Shown: positions 1 through 13,305, numbered from the stretch's first letter. The stretch is DNA of 64,000 nucleotides from Blasia pusilla (GCA_050084515.1 CM114271.1:50716001-50780000), one strand, 5' to 3'. Numbers and translations: made by a program. Notes: a model not told the origin generated them from the sequence alone.

Positions 1-425
1 ATCTTCATTAGTGATGAAGAGCGCAGAGCATCAACTACTGTGCTGCGTGGAACATACTTCAAAGACCGGCGGCCGTAGGTGAAGAAGTAACCAACTACCC
101 GAGTCACCGGACTGTCCGGGGTGGGGAGCGAAGCGGTCCAAGGACGGAGGAAACGGCGGGAGGAGACAACAATTAGCGTGCGGAGAACGGAGCGGCTGGC
201 GAGAAACTGCGCGACGCGTTCGCATCGGTGGCGGACCAATCGAGCGGCATTAATCCCAAGCGTGCGGCGCGTGGACTAAACGGTGCGGGGTAGCGATGAC
301 ACATCACGGAGTCCATAACGTGGATTTACGTCTATAATAATAAAGCTAGGAAGGATTGATTTATCGGCATACGTGGAATTGACGAGGTCGGGGCCCTTGG
401 TACCTACGCACGCATGCGCGCGTGC

Positions 426-448
426 GAGCGAGCGAGCGAGCGAGCAAG
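426..448. repeat. (GAGC)n microsatellite
   Basis: About five consecutive GAGC units, preceded by an alternating purine-pyrimidine GCATGCGCGCG stretch. Confidence 0.9.
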
Positions 449-500
449 AGGTTAGGGCTGGGAACCGAGCGGCCGGTGAGAGTTGGGTGGGGTGCGAGGA

Positions 501-630
501 AGCTCTCGCGTGTGGGACATAAGGAGCACCTTTAGAGCACAGCTGGTGCGGGGGAGCTCTCGCGTGTGAGATATGGGGAAGCAGCTACTCTCTCGTGTGG
601 GAAATTAGTGGGGTCAGCTCTCGCGTGCGA
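501..630 (+). repeat. Dispersed CTCTCGCGTGTG motif, four copies
   Basis: The motif AGCTCTCGCGTGTG or a close variant occurs at about 501, 556, 589 and 616, with decreasing spacing (about 55, 33 and 27 bp). The copies are embedded in G-rich sequence. This may be a decayed minisatellite or a cluster of binding sites; the sequence does not decide. Confidence 0.6.
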
Positions 631-643
631 GCTCAGCTAGCTA

Positions 644-680
644 CCCATACAACGACGACGCGACGTCGTTGCTGTATGGG
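644..680. repeat. Near-perfect palindrome
   Basis: CCCATACAACGACG and CGTCGTTGCTGTATGGG are inverted copies around a short ACGCGA centre, with one unpaired base in the right arm. The DNA could form a hairpin with a stem of about 15 bp. It lies directly after the last CTCTCGCGTG motif. Confidence 0.75.
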
Positions 681-1070
681 GATGAGTAACGCCCCGTCTA
701 GCTCGCTCCGATGTGCGTGGCGTCCCTCGTTCTTTCTCTTCGCTGGATTTTTATACCCGTGCCTGGAAGAGAGAGAGAGAGATCGGCCGCTGCTGCGCTC
801 CTCGGGATTGTAGCGCTTTTCTATTTTGCGCGCCTTCCGATACCGGTGCCAAGCCTGCCATCTGTTAAATCGCAGAGGCTAGGCGATTACTATCAAACGG
901 AGCTGCAGCCGATTGTAATAACTTGAGGAGGTAGTTCTCTCTGCAGCGCGGAGGGTCGATTCTCGGGAGACAAGTGCAGCTCTTTTGCCGAAGCAGCACT
1001 GTAGATTCCCAATACTGTGGAGATGAAAAGTGTGAGCGCGACAGGGATTTAGAATTCAAAGGAGCGCTCG

Positions 1071-1178
1071 GTCAGTCAGTCAGTCCTGCGGGGCAAACCT
1101 CGGAAGCAACAGCAGGCAGGCAGGCAGGCAGGCGGGCGGGCAGGCAGTCAGGCAGTCGGGCGGGCGGGCGGGCGGGCG
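1071..1178. repeat. Compound GTCA / GGCA / GGCG microsatellite
   Basis: Tetranucleotide runs follow each other: GTCA (about 1071-1084), GGCA (about 1112-1131), then mixed GGCG and GGCA units up to about 1178. Neighbouring GGTA (1567-1586) and GA (768-782) runs have the same purine-strand bias. Confidence 0.9.
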
Positions 1179-1874
1179 ATCAGAACGATCGGGCAACGAT
1201 GGTGCGGGAGACAACTGCGCTACCCGGTCCGGCAGATGCGCGTGCATAGCACTACTCCTGCTACTGTACTTTATGGATGAGATACAGAAGAGAAGGAGTT
1301 TGTGTACCTAACTACTGCAGCCGCTGAAAATAACCGGATTCACCACAACACACCGGTGTGAGGACGAAGGAGGATCACGCCGCGGAAGCTCAGGGCGGCC
1401 ACCACAGCCAGCTCAGCCCCGAGCAAAGTGCACAGTACCCTTTTTAACTGTAAGCGATCACGTCATGTAAAGCAGAGAGTGTGTCGAGCCCCGGGTGAAC
1501 GTTTAACGGTGCTGTGAAGCCCGAGACGCGAGCTCTCCCTCGAAAACGGCCTGGTATCTTGATGATAGGTAGGGTAGGTAGGTAGGCTGAATCTTGAGAG
1601 GGAGAGAGAGGCGAGAGCCATCAACGCCAGCGGCCCCAGGCGTGAGAAACAGGACCCACCAGAGCCAATTAGGGAAACAACGACACTGTTTCCTCCGTCC
1701 GAGAATGAGTGAGTGGTACCTTTTCGTTGCCATATGGACGACACAAATTCCCTCAAATCTTCCGGTCTTTCAAATGTTCGTCTGTCTGGATTCTCCCGCG
1801 CCGGGAAAAGGGACCACCGATTTCCCTACATGGATAGAATATTAAGGACTCGCACTGAATGAGAGCCGAAACGC

Positions 1875-1908
1875 CCTCCTCCTCCTCCTCCTCCTCCTCA
1901 TCATCATC
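1875..1908. repeat. (CTC)n(TCA)n trinucleotide repeat
   Basis: About eight CTC units followed by four TCA units. In one plus frame this reads as poly-serine and on the minus strand as poly-glutamate, which explains the apparently acidic or serine-rich open frames here. Confidence 0.9.
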
Positions 1909-3359
1909 GACACAAGCTCCATTAACGGCCGCCGTAGCTATGCCATACTGCCCCTCCGCCCCGCAGCCGTTAGATAACTTATCCGGACTATCCTCTAACC
2001 GCTCCACATACATACAAGCCCTCCCTCCACCGAAACCTACCAATCGGCAGGACATTCCACTAAAAGCCCGAGCAGACGCAGCCAGCGGCAGATTGGGACA
2101 GTGGGATCGGAATTTCGAATTCCCTTCTCTGGTGATCCGGTCTTGTCTTGTCTGGCCTGATAAAGGTCTTTCAGAAGGAGAAAACCTTTTGCTGCACCAG
2201 AGATTCCTCGCCGTCATCGCATTCGGGCCATTGACCCCTCCATTTCTGCTCTCCTGCTCTTCCTCCTCATCTTCTGCCCGTCTGCTCGCTTTCATATGCA
2301 ACGATCGTACTTTCGCACCCCGTCGACTCTCTGCCGTTAAGGCATAGATTCCTCTTTATAATTTCAGCTCTTATTAGCAAGCACGAGGAAATTGCTTCGG
2401 CGATTTGGCCTCTCTCCTCCTTTCCTAACTTTCACCCATTCAATTACGCCGATACTCCATATGTCAGACATTTCCTCGTCGTAACAGTGCGGACTCGCCT
2501 AATATTCTACGTCATATTCTTAGATCTTGTCGACATAAATCTGCGTACCTAATCTACTTGGTATCCTTGGATAAAGCTTTGTACTTTCATTCAAATTTTC
2601 CCTCACGCCATTTGCGATCTCGCTAGCGGGCGCAACTAGTAGAGAGAGTCGGCTCTGTATGCCATCGACGGAATGAGCTCGGGCACACATATAGGTACCG
2701 CGTATCCGACCCCGACCAGGACAACAGTATCCCAGTCCCACTTTTCTTACCGCAAGCTGCTACGAGCCGATGTCCATAGCCGTACCTTGAGCAGAGCCTA
2801 ACGTAGCCGACCTGTGGGAGGCTGCCGCTGCTGCCATACCGTCCGTATCTCGAATCGAGATTGCGTACTAGCAAATCATGCGATCCTGGCTCGTCCTGCC
2901 TACCCCCTGCAACGCACCGCTCCGTCTGCAGTGGTTCGAGGGGGAGAGAGAGTCCAGGGAGGCGGTGCACCTCTCCGCATTCTGCACTGGCTGGTTGCTT
3001 CGTCGGAGAGAGAAAGAAAGGAAAGAAAAGAAAAACTCTAGAGAGGGCGAGTCGGAGAAAGAGGAGTGAGAGAATCATCCCCGGCACGCGCTTCTCCTCC
3101 TCAGGTCGAGAAGAGATGAGAGAGAGGAGCCTGAGAAAAACGGCGGGCGGGCTTCCAATCTCTACCGACAAGGGAGGAAGCGCCTCGGGGCCGGTTCCGG
3201 CCTCTCGAGGTCTATTTTTTGGGTCTCCTCTTTTGTATCGTGATGGGTTTCCCATCCTTTTTCTACGTTTATATATTTTATTCTCCCCGACAAGGGAGAT
3301 ACTTCCTTCCTCGTACGTGGGGACGAAACACATGTACGTCAACTCAACACCCGTAAATG

Positions 3360-3407
3360 ATAGTGTGCTGCCATGCTGATATTTTTTTATAGTGTGCTGC
3401 CATGCTG
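3360..3407 (+). repeat. Perfect 19-bp direct repeat with 10-bp spacer
   Basis: ATAGTGTGCTGCCATGCTG occurs at 3360-3378 and again at 3389-3407, separated by a T-rich 10-bp spacer. It resembles the footprint of a small insertion or a recent slippage duplication. Confidence 0.85.
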
Positions 3408-4155
3408 TAAGCTTGAGCTTCCTTCTCGAGCTTTGTAAATGTGTTCATTAGCGAGTTCAAGCCGTTCGCGTCCACATTTGGCTCTTAGCGCTTAGTCCGT
3501 GTTCAGAATCGAGCACTGTGCGGCAGCAGCGATGCATGCGGGACATTCTCGGCGTTTGCAAATCGCGGACGCTGGCTTCATTGAATAACGGACAAACATG
3601 AACTGTTCCGGTTTTCCTCGCACGATTTAACTAATTATCACCGGATTCACCCGCTCGCTCGCTTCTCTCGACAAAGAGTAGGTCGTGATCATTGCGAGTT
3701 CCCCCTACTACCAGACAACAGCAATAAATCGCCAGCGAAACGGGGAAAGAGCTCCCGCCCGCCCGCCCCACCACACCACAGTGACCACAGCACAGGGGCC
3801 ACACTTTTCCACGACACGATTGCGGATGGCTAGCTACCCTTGCCCTGGAAGTCCTTCGCACACTTGGACGACACCGTGTCGATGTTTCCCGTTGCTCCGC
3901 TCGAGGAGAGAGAGAGAGGAAAAAAAAAATCAATCAATCAATCCCTCCTCGCACTATCAATGAATGAACCACAATCCCGCACAGTGCCTGCCTGAGTGCA
4001 GGGATGGCGGGTCCGTGGCTTCGAAAAGTGCCTTTGTCATTCATTCAATCGATTGCAATATACACCATACGTACCTTCGCACGCGCGAATGGTAGGATTT
4101 TCACGGTATCCTCTCGATGTCCGCGCTGCCTCCCTCCCTCTGAAGATCTACCTCC

Positions 4156-4317
4156 GTTCCTTCCTTCCTTCCTTCCTCAATCCTCTTCTTATTCGAGGCT
4201 CACACAAGTAACAACAAATAACGACCTACACCAACTCTCGTCTAAGGTGGTTTCGTTCTTGAATTCTCTCTTTTGTTTCTTTCTCATCAGCTCTCTATCT
4301 CTCTCTCTCTCTCTCTA
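4156..4317. repeat. CCTT and CT microsatellites
   Basis: A TTCC/CCTT run lies at 4156-4177 and a CT run at 4297-4317, both in the pyrimidine-rich half of the leading block. Confidence 0.9.
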
Positions 4318-4699
4318 CTTGTCAGCACTCAGCTCCCAACCCAAAGTCGGTGTCAACTCACAAACACCGAAGAACCAAACACCCAGAAACGCCCTTTGCT
4401 CTTCCCCAAAAGCATCATTCCCCCTACTATTACTCCATATCTTCCCACTCGAGACTATGTGAGGACTTTTCCGCTTCGCATTACCCGCTTAGTCCCAACA
4501 TACATATCTACTAGCATATCTCGACGTGTTCTACCGCAATCCTCGAGAAAAAACAGCACAACGAATTCTCGCCCTTCCTGCTTCTTCCCCAAGTTCCTTT
4601 TGACCCTAAATTCCTCCCCCACTGAATATATCAATTGTTTTTTTTCCATGTATTCCAGTGCATCTAGTTTATAATACTTTTAGATAGTCTGTAGGATAG

Positions 4700-7600
4700 G
4701 AGACTCGTCTGCATAAAAGTACGTAATATTCATACCCTGCGTCTGAAATTAACATCTCCAATCATGTAATTTAAGTGATATCCAAAAGTCCGAGGAGTTA
4801 TCCACTTCCCTCTCCCAAAAAGTATCCGGTCCAGACAATAAATAAGACCGAATAAAGTAGACAGTTATTCGCTACCCTCTATCCAAAATAGTTTCTGCAT
4901 AGACATAAATAATATAGCATACTCCTGAGAGTTATTCATTAACTTGTAAGAAAAAAATACATATGCTCTCCGCTTCAAACTTACCAAGCTCCCCATCCCA
5001 CGAGTGATTGCAAATATACTGGTTTATTTTTTATATCCCACAGTACTACTGATATTCACGATTTAAAAAGTAATGATAAGGATTCTATTAGTCGATCAAA
5101 AATTTTGTATATAAAAAATCTTCCTGAGTCGAAAAACCATTTTTTAGTAATTACATGTGTTGAAAATCAATAAGTTGTCTCTTATAATATATACTAGTAT
5201 AGTGTCATTCCTGCTTAGTACATTCCATTAAAATACGATTTTGAAAAAAAATCTGTATGAAACTGGGATCGTCATGTAAAAAGATTATTTTTGGAGCATA
5301 CGTGTGTCAAACGAGGTGAAACACATAAATCTTCCATCTTCCAATGAGTAAATAGATAAATTAGGATTTTTGTACCTATTTGATTTCCTACACCCATGGC
5401 TACATTTCTGCGATTAAAGCTCACATGGAGTATTCTGTAAGAAGAAATTTTTCTCTTTCTTTTTGCATAGAATTCTTCTACAATTGAGTAAGAATTGTGT
5501 GTTTTATTTTCCTTTTGTTCTTATTTTCTACCAGATAAAAATTATTTGATGAAATCTTTATATGCAAGTACAAGTGTTTAAGTTTATCTTTGCCACGCTT
5601 GAATCCGCATTTCAACTTAAGCCTCTTATGTTATTAATAGGATCTACTATGCCTTTCAAAGAGGTTCTTACTACCCTCTTGGCTGGAACTTATGAGTACC
5701 CTCAATAGTGGAAGGAAAGGAAGCAAGCACCCTATGGATAACATTGCCGACCCAAAATATAAAAATGTTAAGTAATTTTTGTCTATGGATACTCTCTTTG
5801 AGGAAACCTTATCTAAATTAATGTGCCCTTCATCCATTCACTATAATGCTCCAAATTAGGACATGTCAATTTCTAGATGGACTCGTTTCGGGTGTAAGTT
5901 TCTTGCCCGTGGGTATCTAATCATACTCGAGCTAGGAGTGGGCTATTAACCACACATGTCTAACATCTATAGTATCAAGACCATATATAAGGCTCTTCAC
6001 GGGAATGGGAGTTCACACTTAATCAAAGGGTTTGCTGCAAACCCATGGGGTTTCTTGCAAATCCAACCTAATGCATCGCACGAGTGGGCAAAGTAGTCCA
6101 CATTACAAATTCTTACATAATAAAATTCATACGGAATTTTCCAAATCATGAAGTTGGGGACACCCCACTTCCTATAAAAAAAATTTAAAAAAAAACTCTA
6201 GATAGCCCCATGAGGTTAGAAGATTGTCTCTCCAATCCAAGAGATCTTTGACCTACAGTTGCATACAAGAGTGGTTATCTAGATATCTTGGGTAAATCAA
6301 GCACGCAAGAGGCTTAGGCTATGGTATTACCCATCTTTCAAAATGCATCTTCATAGTCCCAATCCTTTGAAAGTAGAAAATTCAGGATTGGGGTAAGTGG
6401 TACCCAAGAAACAACGGCTACAACAATTGTAAGTACTATGGAGAGGAAAAACACACCTCTTCCACTAAATAAATGTCACTATTTCTTCTTCTTTTTTATC
6501 ATCGAGTCCATCACCATTGGATATGTGCATGTCCAAAACATGGGATCATTCGACAAACCCATTAAAATAAAGAAACGAAAAAGTATGATAAGAAGTCATG
6601 AAAGTCAACATTAGTCAAAATTGTCGTCCATGGACTTGTTGACGTCACCGTCGAGAATACCATTTCATTATTTTCATACAAGATAGTTAACTACTTCTTT
6701 TTAGTTCACCTCAACACATCGTTGAACGATTGGGAAAGTGATTCATATTTGCTGGGTAAAAGCTGGACACGAGGGAAGGGTATTTATTTATCGTAGAAAT
6801 ACGAGATGGGCCGTAAAAATGAGTACCGATTTCAAAACCAACTTGGAAAATCGTTTCTTCCCAAAAAGAATTTTTCAAAACTTGGTTAATCCCAAGGTCA
6901 AAACTAGACAGATCGCAAACAGTGATTCGCGATCCCAAGGAAGGCGTGAGAGATGCAACCAAGCGCAATATTTATATGCTTTAAATTTTTAAATAAATAA
7001 TAGAGACTTTCCTCTTAGTCGCCTCCTCTACAGGATTTTAAGAACAATAAAAATAATTCTCTTCGAAGAGGAAACTCTTAAGACACACGGGAAATTCAAC
7101 GATGAGAAGAATTTATTTTTTAATCTTAAAATAATATTACCCCACAAATAACATATTTTCAAATTAAATACTAGCCTACTTTTTCTTTTTCTTTTTTAAA
7201 CCCAAAAATACCATTACTAGAATGAACAACTACCTTTACTTAACCTCCATTTCAGAAAGAAAAAATTATATTTCTCAGCACTACTAGAGAGTCTCAAGGT
7301 CGGACACATATACTTATTCTTACTACATTTGGAAATTGTGGCATCAAGGTAAGAATGGACACTTGTTTACTTATGCCCCTTCCCACAAGAGATGTAGGTT
7401 TCTTTTTTCAAAAAACATGATGGCGTTTTGCAAGAAGTATACGATGGCACAGCAAGCACGATTACAAGGATTTTGGATTTTTCGATATAGTGTGGGAGTT
7501 TAGTGATTTGATTCATTTAGAGACCCCACCACATGTACACACAAGGTTGCAATTCGAAATTCGGAATGAGTCAATTTTGATTGCAAGAGAGTTTCCTATG

Positions 7601-7805
7601 AAATCCATCTCAAATCCTTTTTTAGTCCCCCAAAATTCCTCCTCCCTAATAAAATACCCCTTAGCATGTTTAGGGTGAACCCATTTCTACTTATTCTAGT
7701 ATGTAGTAGGTTTAACATAGAATGATGCCATCAATTAAATCTTGAATTCAATCATCCAATCTCCACTAATGATATGTTGAAATTCTTTCACCCCATATTT
7801 CCCAT

Positions 7806-7859
<54 letters not shown>

Positions 7860-9550
7860 AAATCCAATCAAGACTAATTTTCAAATCAAATTTATATCAT
7901 GAGAAATATGTCACCAAAAATATATAAAAATATATCAATATATATAAAATCAGGGTAACTAAAATTTGTTATGAATGGAAAAAGGAGAGGGAAACTCTTG
8001 AAGAAGGGACTCAAAAATTCAATTGAAGATAAATCCACAACAACTAGGGACTCAAAACTAACCTCATCAAGGTGAAAACAACATAAGAACTACTTTGTAA
8101 ACATGAAAAACATAAAGGACGTCTATAGCTATCATATCTCCCAAGAGTTCAACTTGCTTCAAAAGTATAAACATTGCAAAACAATGCAAACTCATTTCAT
8201 ATCAGAAGATCGTGTCAATGACTCTTTGATTCTAATTAGGTTAGGAACTTCGGGTCATACAAGCTAGTTACCTAGTCTAAGATTGAATAGAACGCTATTA
8301 GAAAAATCCAAATTTTTTTTGGAAAGATTTCACTCTAATTGACTTGTTTGATTTCAAACTTTGACCAAGTCAATCTCAATTGGGGAAAGCCGCACTAAAT
8401 CGCCCACCAAATGCTAGAATATGCTTGATTTCCCTAATTGGGAAACACTCTTAGAACATTGCCCTAAAAGGATTTGAGAAATTTCCAAGCATCAATCACC
8501 CCCGAACCAGCTAGCAAGGAACTTCTTATTTTTTTCTTTGTACCATGTTCGCTTGTTCTCAAGAGTAAAGACCACAAACTTCAATGCTACTTGCACAAGT
8601 TACGCAATGATGTTTCAATTAACATGAATGTCCAAACTAACACACTTGAAGATGCAAGAGTTTGCAAGATATGCCCGTGTGTATCAAGCTTATTTTAGAC
8701 CCAAAATCTGAACCTCAAGACCTTAAAAAAACAAGTTTCCATTTTGTAATTGTCTTTGTCCTTATGATGGAGCATAAGGGAGTCATGGCTTAGGGTTCCA
8801 TCTATGTTATTATTGGCAATCCTATGCGCACGATTTAACAAAACAATGAGATAACAAGATGCAATAATAACATGAATATAATTTTATCTTTCAATTCACA
8901 ATTCATGTTTTGGGAAAAGAAAATGAATGGGTAAATAATTTAATTTATTCAAATTAACTAATAATTTAATTAATTAATATTTTGGGTGGGAAGAGTAGAG
9001 GAGAGATTCTCTTATGGAAGGCAACACTTTTGTTAAGGAGTGGAGTATTATTTAAATTTCAGTTAAAAATTAAATTATTTAGAGGAGTATACTATGATTA
9101 AAATTTTAATAAAATGTGATATATCTTTTATTTTTATTATTTAATTAAATCATTTTTTAATGCAAGCACGGCATGCTACCTAGTGAGGTGATAAGAACAT
9201 CCCACCTATGTATGTTTTTGGAAATCCCAGGGAGGATGATGAACCAGGAATAGTTTCAAGGAGGAGTCAAGGAGATGCAAAAAACGTGAGGACGATCAAG
9301 TAGATCCAAATATTGGGGCCTCTTTTTCCAAGTTCGAGTTTGTGTCTAATTAGAGAGATTCTAAATTCTAAATTAGCGCCAACATAATTAGTCCCTTCTC
9401 CCCCGATTTAGGGGGAGGATGAATCCACTGCATTAAATTCCATTGGATTCAATAATATGTGGGAATGTGGCTAATGACATCAACTATCAAGAAACGGGAA
9501 AACATTATAATAAACAGGAAAAAAGAGAGCACTTATCCCAATAATAATTT
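4700..9550. other. AT-rich stretch without recognisable genes
   Basis: Composition turns sharply AT-rich at about 4.7 kb. The few open frames (for example 5634-5837 minus, 6711-6968 minus, 7490-7678 plus) are short, AT-biased and unlike any protein I recognise. Decayed transposon sequence is likely but I cannot name a family. Confidence 0.5.
7810..7857. repeat. (TA)n microsatellite
   Basis: An uninterrupted run of about 24 TA dinucleotides, the longest simple repeat in the window. Confidence 0.95.
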
Positions 9551-9559
9551 ACACTTTGT

Positions 9560-9990
9560 CACATCTTTTAGGATAGATCTCTGAGATCTAGTAAAGCGCC
9601 TTTGTGAGTAGTGGAGGACACACTTAGTAGGTCGAGGATGACATGTTGAGGCTTCACAAAACCTAAGAGATGAGGTTTCCCCTTCGTTCCGCCTCATTTG
9701 GAGCCATATAGAGAAAATTACTATTTCGGGTACTTTCCCATGTTGGGAATAGTGGACTTTCCACTTTGGGAAGTTTCCCTTGACCCGCTATAGCAGGTCA
9801 AGAGCCAAGGAGGTAACCTGCGAGCATAGGTTACCGTTGAGAGGGCTTGGGAGAGGGAAGGGGGTATACCTCCAAGAGAGGGAGCTTGAGAGCTCATTCT
9901 CTCTTTGTTGAACCTCTTAGCATGAGGCGGAGGAGCTATGGTCCCTTGCCTTGTGAGTGTAACTCAAGCCTCTCATTAGGAGAGTGGGTT
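9560..9990 (+). repeat. Left member of a long inverted repeat pair
   Basis: This segment has a diverged reverse-complement partner at about 13640-14040. Shared stretches run in order through the copies: a TTCCCCTTCGTT-type segment, the CTATTTYGGGTA block, the GCTCATTC...TTGTTGAACCTC block and a following GCATGAGGC...AGCTATGG block. The two copies are about 3.6 kb apart, facing each other. They may be ends of an old TIR element or two independent insertions of one repeat family. Confidence 0.55.
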
Positions 9991-10184
9991 TGGTTTGACA
10001 TGAGAGAGAATGCACACCTTTGAGAGCTATGGTGTGAGATGGTTTAGAGAGAGATTGGATCTTACTTTTATTGGAGATATTTTAGTACTTCTTGTCTTGT
10101 TGTTTGGATGCCATGAGTTAGCATGGGATCGTGCGTGTTTGTGTGTGTGTTCGGTGACAACAATGTATGTTGTGTAGCGATGTC

Positions 10185-10475
10185 TATGCGCACGACAACT
10201 TAAATATACGCTCAAGGATCGGAATAGGGTCCCGTCCCCATCCTTGTCGCCTCTGTCCTATCTGCCATGAACAACAGGGACACATGCCAAGCCACACCGT
10301 TTTCGTCTTTGATCGTATCGCCGCTCCCAGTGACTTGTCGCGCCGCGAGGAGCCGCCGGGAACGACCTGAAAGTACTCGTCCGGCGGGTTGCCAATGGCG
10401 GACTGATGGACCGTCACGAATGCATCTGCAGGTAACGACCTTACGAGTCCCCAAGCTTAACTCGAAGATCACTCA
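10185..10475 (-). other. GC-rich island with coding-like minus frame
   Basis: About 290 bp of clearly higher G+C is embedded in AT-rich sequence. On the minus strand a frame of about 75 codons (from about 10417) has ordinary amino-acid composition, including HQSAIGNPPDEYF and CPCCSWQIG, and follows a CTGCAG that could be a splice acceptor. I do not recognise the protein. It could be an exon fragment captured by a transposon or the relic of a retrocopy. Confidence 0.3.
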
Positions 10476-10479
10476 AGAA

Positions 10480-13300
10480 TGAACATATTGATCGTGGGAG
10501 TTGGTACATCTGATCGGCGATTCTCTGCATTGCATAATAATTTTCCGAAATCCAGTTTTCTCGATATCAGGAAGTTAATTTAGTGTCATCAATCACATGA
10601 CGTTTCATTTTATTAAACCATATATTAGATTCAATTATATACATATTTGTTGAGTGGATGGTTTTTTTTTGTGATTTAGATGCAATTAACTAATCATAAT
10701 ATACATGTCATAATAGAATAAAAATGTGAATATAAAATTTAATAGAAACTTGGATGGAAAACCCATTGGGATACAAAAAGGGGCGCAAAGAGAATAAGGT
10801 CACCTCATAACACACTAGTTGCTTCCGATGCATTTATGTGTAATTTTGGTTTATGTGTTGTAAGTGTACAATTGAATTCGAATGATCTTATGTGTTTAGA
10901 TAGCGAGCAATTTTATTGATTAAAATGACATATGTAAGAAAGAGATGTGATCTCGAAATGAAAAGGCGTTCTCCAATACTAATTTAGATGTGTCTACATG
11001 GAAAGTATTTGTTGTTGAAAAGCACATTTCTAATTGAGAGACTATATTATTATGGTAGGGTGCCCTTCCATTTTTCAAACTCCTCTCTTGTTGACACTTG
11101 ACATTCTCAGCCAACAAGATCATTCACCTTCCAAGCTGATAGGATCATTCGATGTTGATTTAAAATGACACTTGAATTAATATTATTTAGGAGGTAATTT
11201 AATATTTTGCATAACACGAACGTACACTAGTAATATAGATGGTTAAAATATGGTTTCTTATCCTTAGTCGATCCTTGTTCAATTTTCTCAATATTTATAT
11301 TAAATTTCAGATTTAAAATAAGCTTAGGATTCCCATATTTGTTACAAGACAAGGCAATAATATTAGAAAAACTCATTCCATACCAATGTATGGCAAAAAA
11401 TAGTTGTATGGAATTTCAATTTTTTTCATTGCTTTTATTATGAGTCCCAAATGAACTTGGAATTAAGTCTAGAACATCCCATTTACAATCATTTCATGAG
11501 TCTCATAATAAATTTTACATGGTAGATCTTGAGTTGTGTTATCTCATTTTTCCATCACTTCGGATTTACACTCAAAATAATTTTGATATTTCATAATTAA
11601 GAGTCACACAAATTTATGAAATGGAGATAATGCAATTGGCTAACATACTTTCTTGGTTCTCAAATTGTTGGAAAAGCATGTTGTATAATGGATTTTAATT
11701 GATTCTCGAGCTCATCACTTTCATTATGAGTAGTTTCCTTTCCAATGATCCAAGTCTCCCTTGAGCAATGTTCATAAGTAGTTTTGTTAAGTTTAGTGGC
11801 AACAAGAAAAGACTTATGCTCTCTTTATCTTTCATTTCTAATTCGCAAAAGAAAATCTCAGTAAGAGGATTATTGATTATTACATTAAAGGGGGGATCGT
11901 CCTTTTTTTCTCACAAATGTTATGATGGATTGGATGTAAAAAATTTCATTCCCTTTTTGTGCTTTACATTGTGGATTTATCTATTCCCTTATGGGAAAGA
12001 TCCCTTTCTATTTGCTAAGTGTATAAACTAAGAGATAACAAACAAAAGCTCCAACATTCTTTCTTGGTGTGCAATTGCCTTACATTCTTTCTTGTTTGAA
12101 AATGGGTCATTTATAGGTTCATCTATTTCCATCCTTTATTATGTGCTAGCTGCCCTCCTCATTGCAAAATAGGGAAGAGCAATCTTTTACGACTTGAATT
12201 GATTTTTGATCCACACTTGATAGAAACTATCATGTGTTTGAGCCGCATAAGGAATGTGAGTTATTTCTTGGTAACACATAAGGGACTAGGTTTGAAGATC
12301 GATGACATCACCAAATTATTTAAGAATATTCTATCCATACCAAAAAAAATATTAGCCTTATGATCATTAAGTGAGATATTATATAAATTTTTGACATTCC
12401 TAAGGTGATGGCCAATCTTGATTCATGACTACTTGCCCATGCCAATGCTTCAAATTTGTGCACTAAATCAAATCATTTCCCTCCACTTAGCCATAGGTAA
12501 CATTAACACAAGGATAATATTTCTATTACTCTTTGGAAACTCCAAGGTGATCATCTCGTATATGTCATGTATTGTACATATATCATGGACTCAAGATGTG
12601 CAGTTAAGGATAAAGCTCTTTTTTTTACTACCCACTAGGGAGTCTAAGGTGGAAAGAGGTCTAGAAGGGTAATGCCCATATGGCTTGGTGTATCTTTATT
12701 TGAAGGTTCATCGATCATCTCTACAAGAATTTTTGGTGTGACGGCCATAGATTATAAGAAAACGTGTGCAATGTAGTTTTCTTGCAAGATATTAATAAAG
12801 CAATCAGAATATGAGTCCTCTTGTGGATATAGCTTCCAAAGTTAGAAGTGAATTGCATGCAAATTTTTTTCTTATGTTTGATTTCCTATTTTCATATAGA
12901 TTGCGTGCATGCCGAAATCATATTTTCTTCAACACATCATGCCTTTGTTCGCAACACAAACTCATCGTTAGCAAGTTTTCTCCATGATATTTATACCGTT
13001 CAATCCTCCTCCTTCATTCAAATATCTTTGGTATAAATATGGTATGCATGTTAAGTGTATCTAAGCCACATTGGGAATGAGTGTCGGTTTTATGGCTAAA
13101 GATGAAGTGCGATATGGTAAGAGAAATCGAGGAATAATTTCAAGTTCAATGCAAAGTTGGAGGTGGCTTCTGCTCACTAGGATGAATCTTGTCCTTTTGG
13201 GATTACATCGGCAAGGGGAGTTTGTGAAATCAAGATGAGATTTCAGAATTGAGGAAATCTATTAAAGGAAAACAAATTTAGGAGAAATTGAAGAGGCTTC
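10480..13300. other. AT-rich stretch, nothing recognised
   Basis: Low-complexity AT-rich sequence with short open frames only (11768-12031 and 12418-12672 on plus being the longest). I see no conserved motif, splice pattern or terminal repeat. Confidence 0.5.
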
Positions 13301-13305
13301 TAGAT

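Larger units (their letters stand above)
1..4700. other. GC-rich, microsatellite-rich non-coding block
   Basis: This stretch is clearly richer in G+C than the 18 kb that follow and is packed with simple repeats. Up to about 1.7 kb the plus strand is purine-rich (GA, GAGC, GGCA, GGTA runs); from about 1.85 kb it is pyrimidine-rich (CTC, CCTT, CT runs). Open frames of 60-240 codons exist on both strands, but they overlap each other, are low in complexity and match no family I know. Plant leaders are often CT-rich in the sense strand, so the block could be promoter and leader sequence of a gene beyond the left edge. That is inference; no coding exon is supported. Confidence 0.4.

Noticed and set aside
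1859-2347. 162-codon plus frame with poly-Ser start, and the acidic 182-codon frame opposite
   Set aside because: Both arise from the CTC/TCA microsatellite and overlap over almost their full length; no domain, no splice support.
2623-3342. 239-codon minus frame
   Set aside because: Low-complexity, overlaps several plus frames, and resembles no protein.
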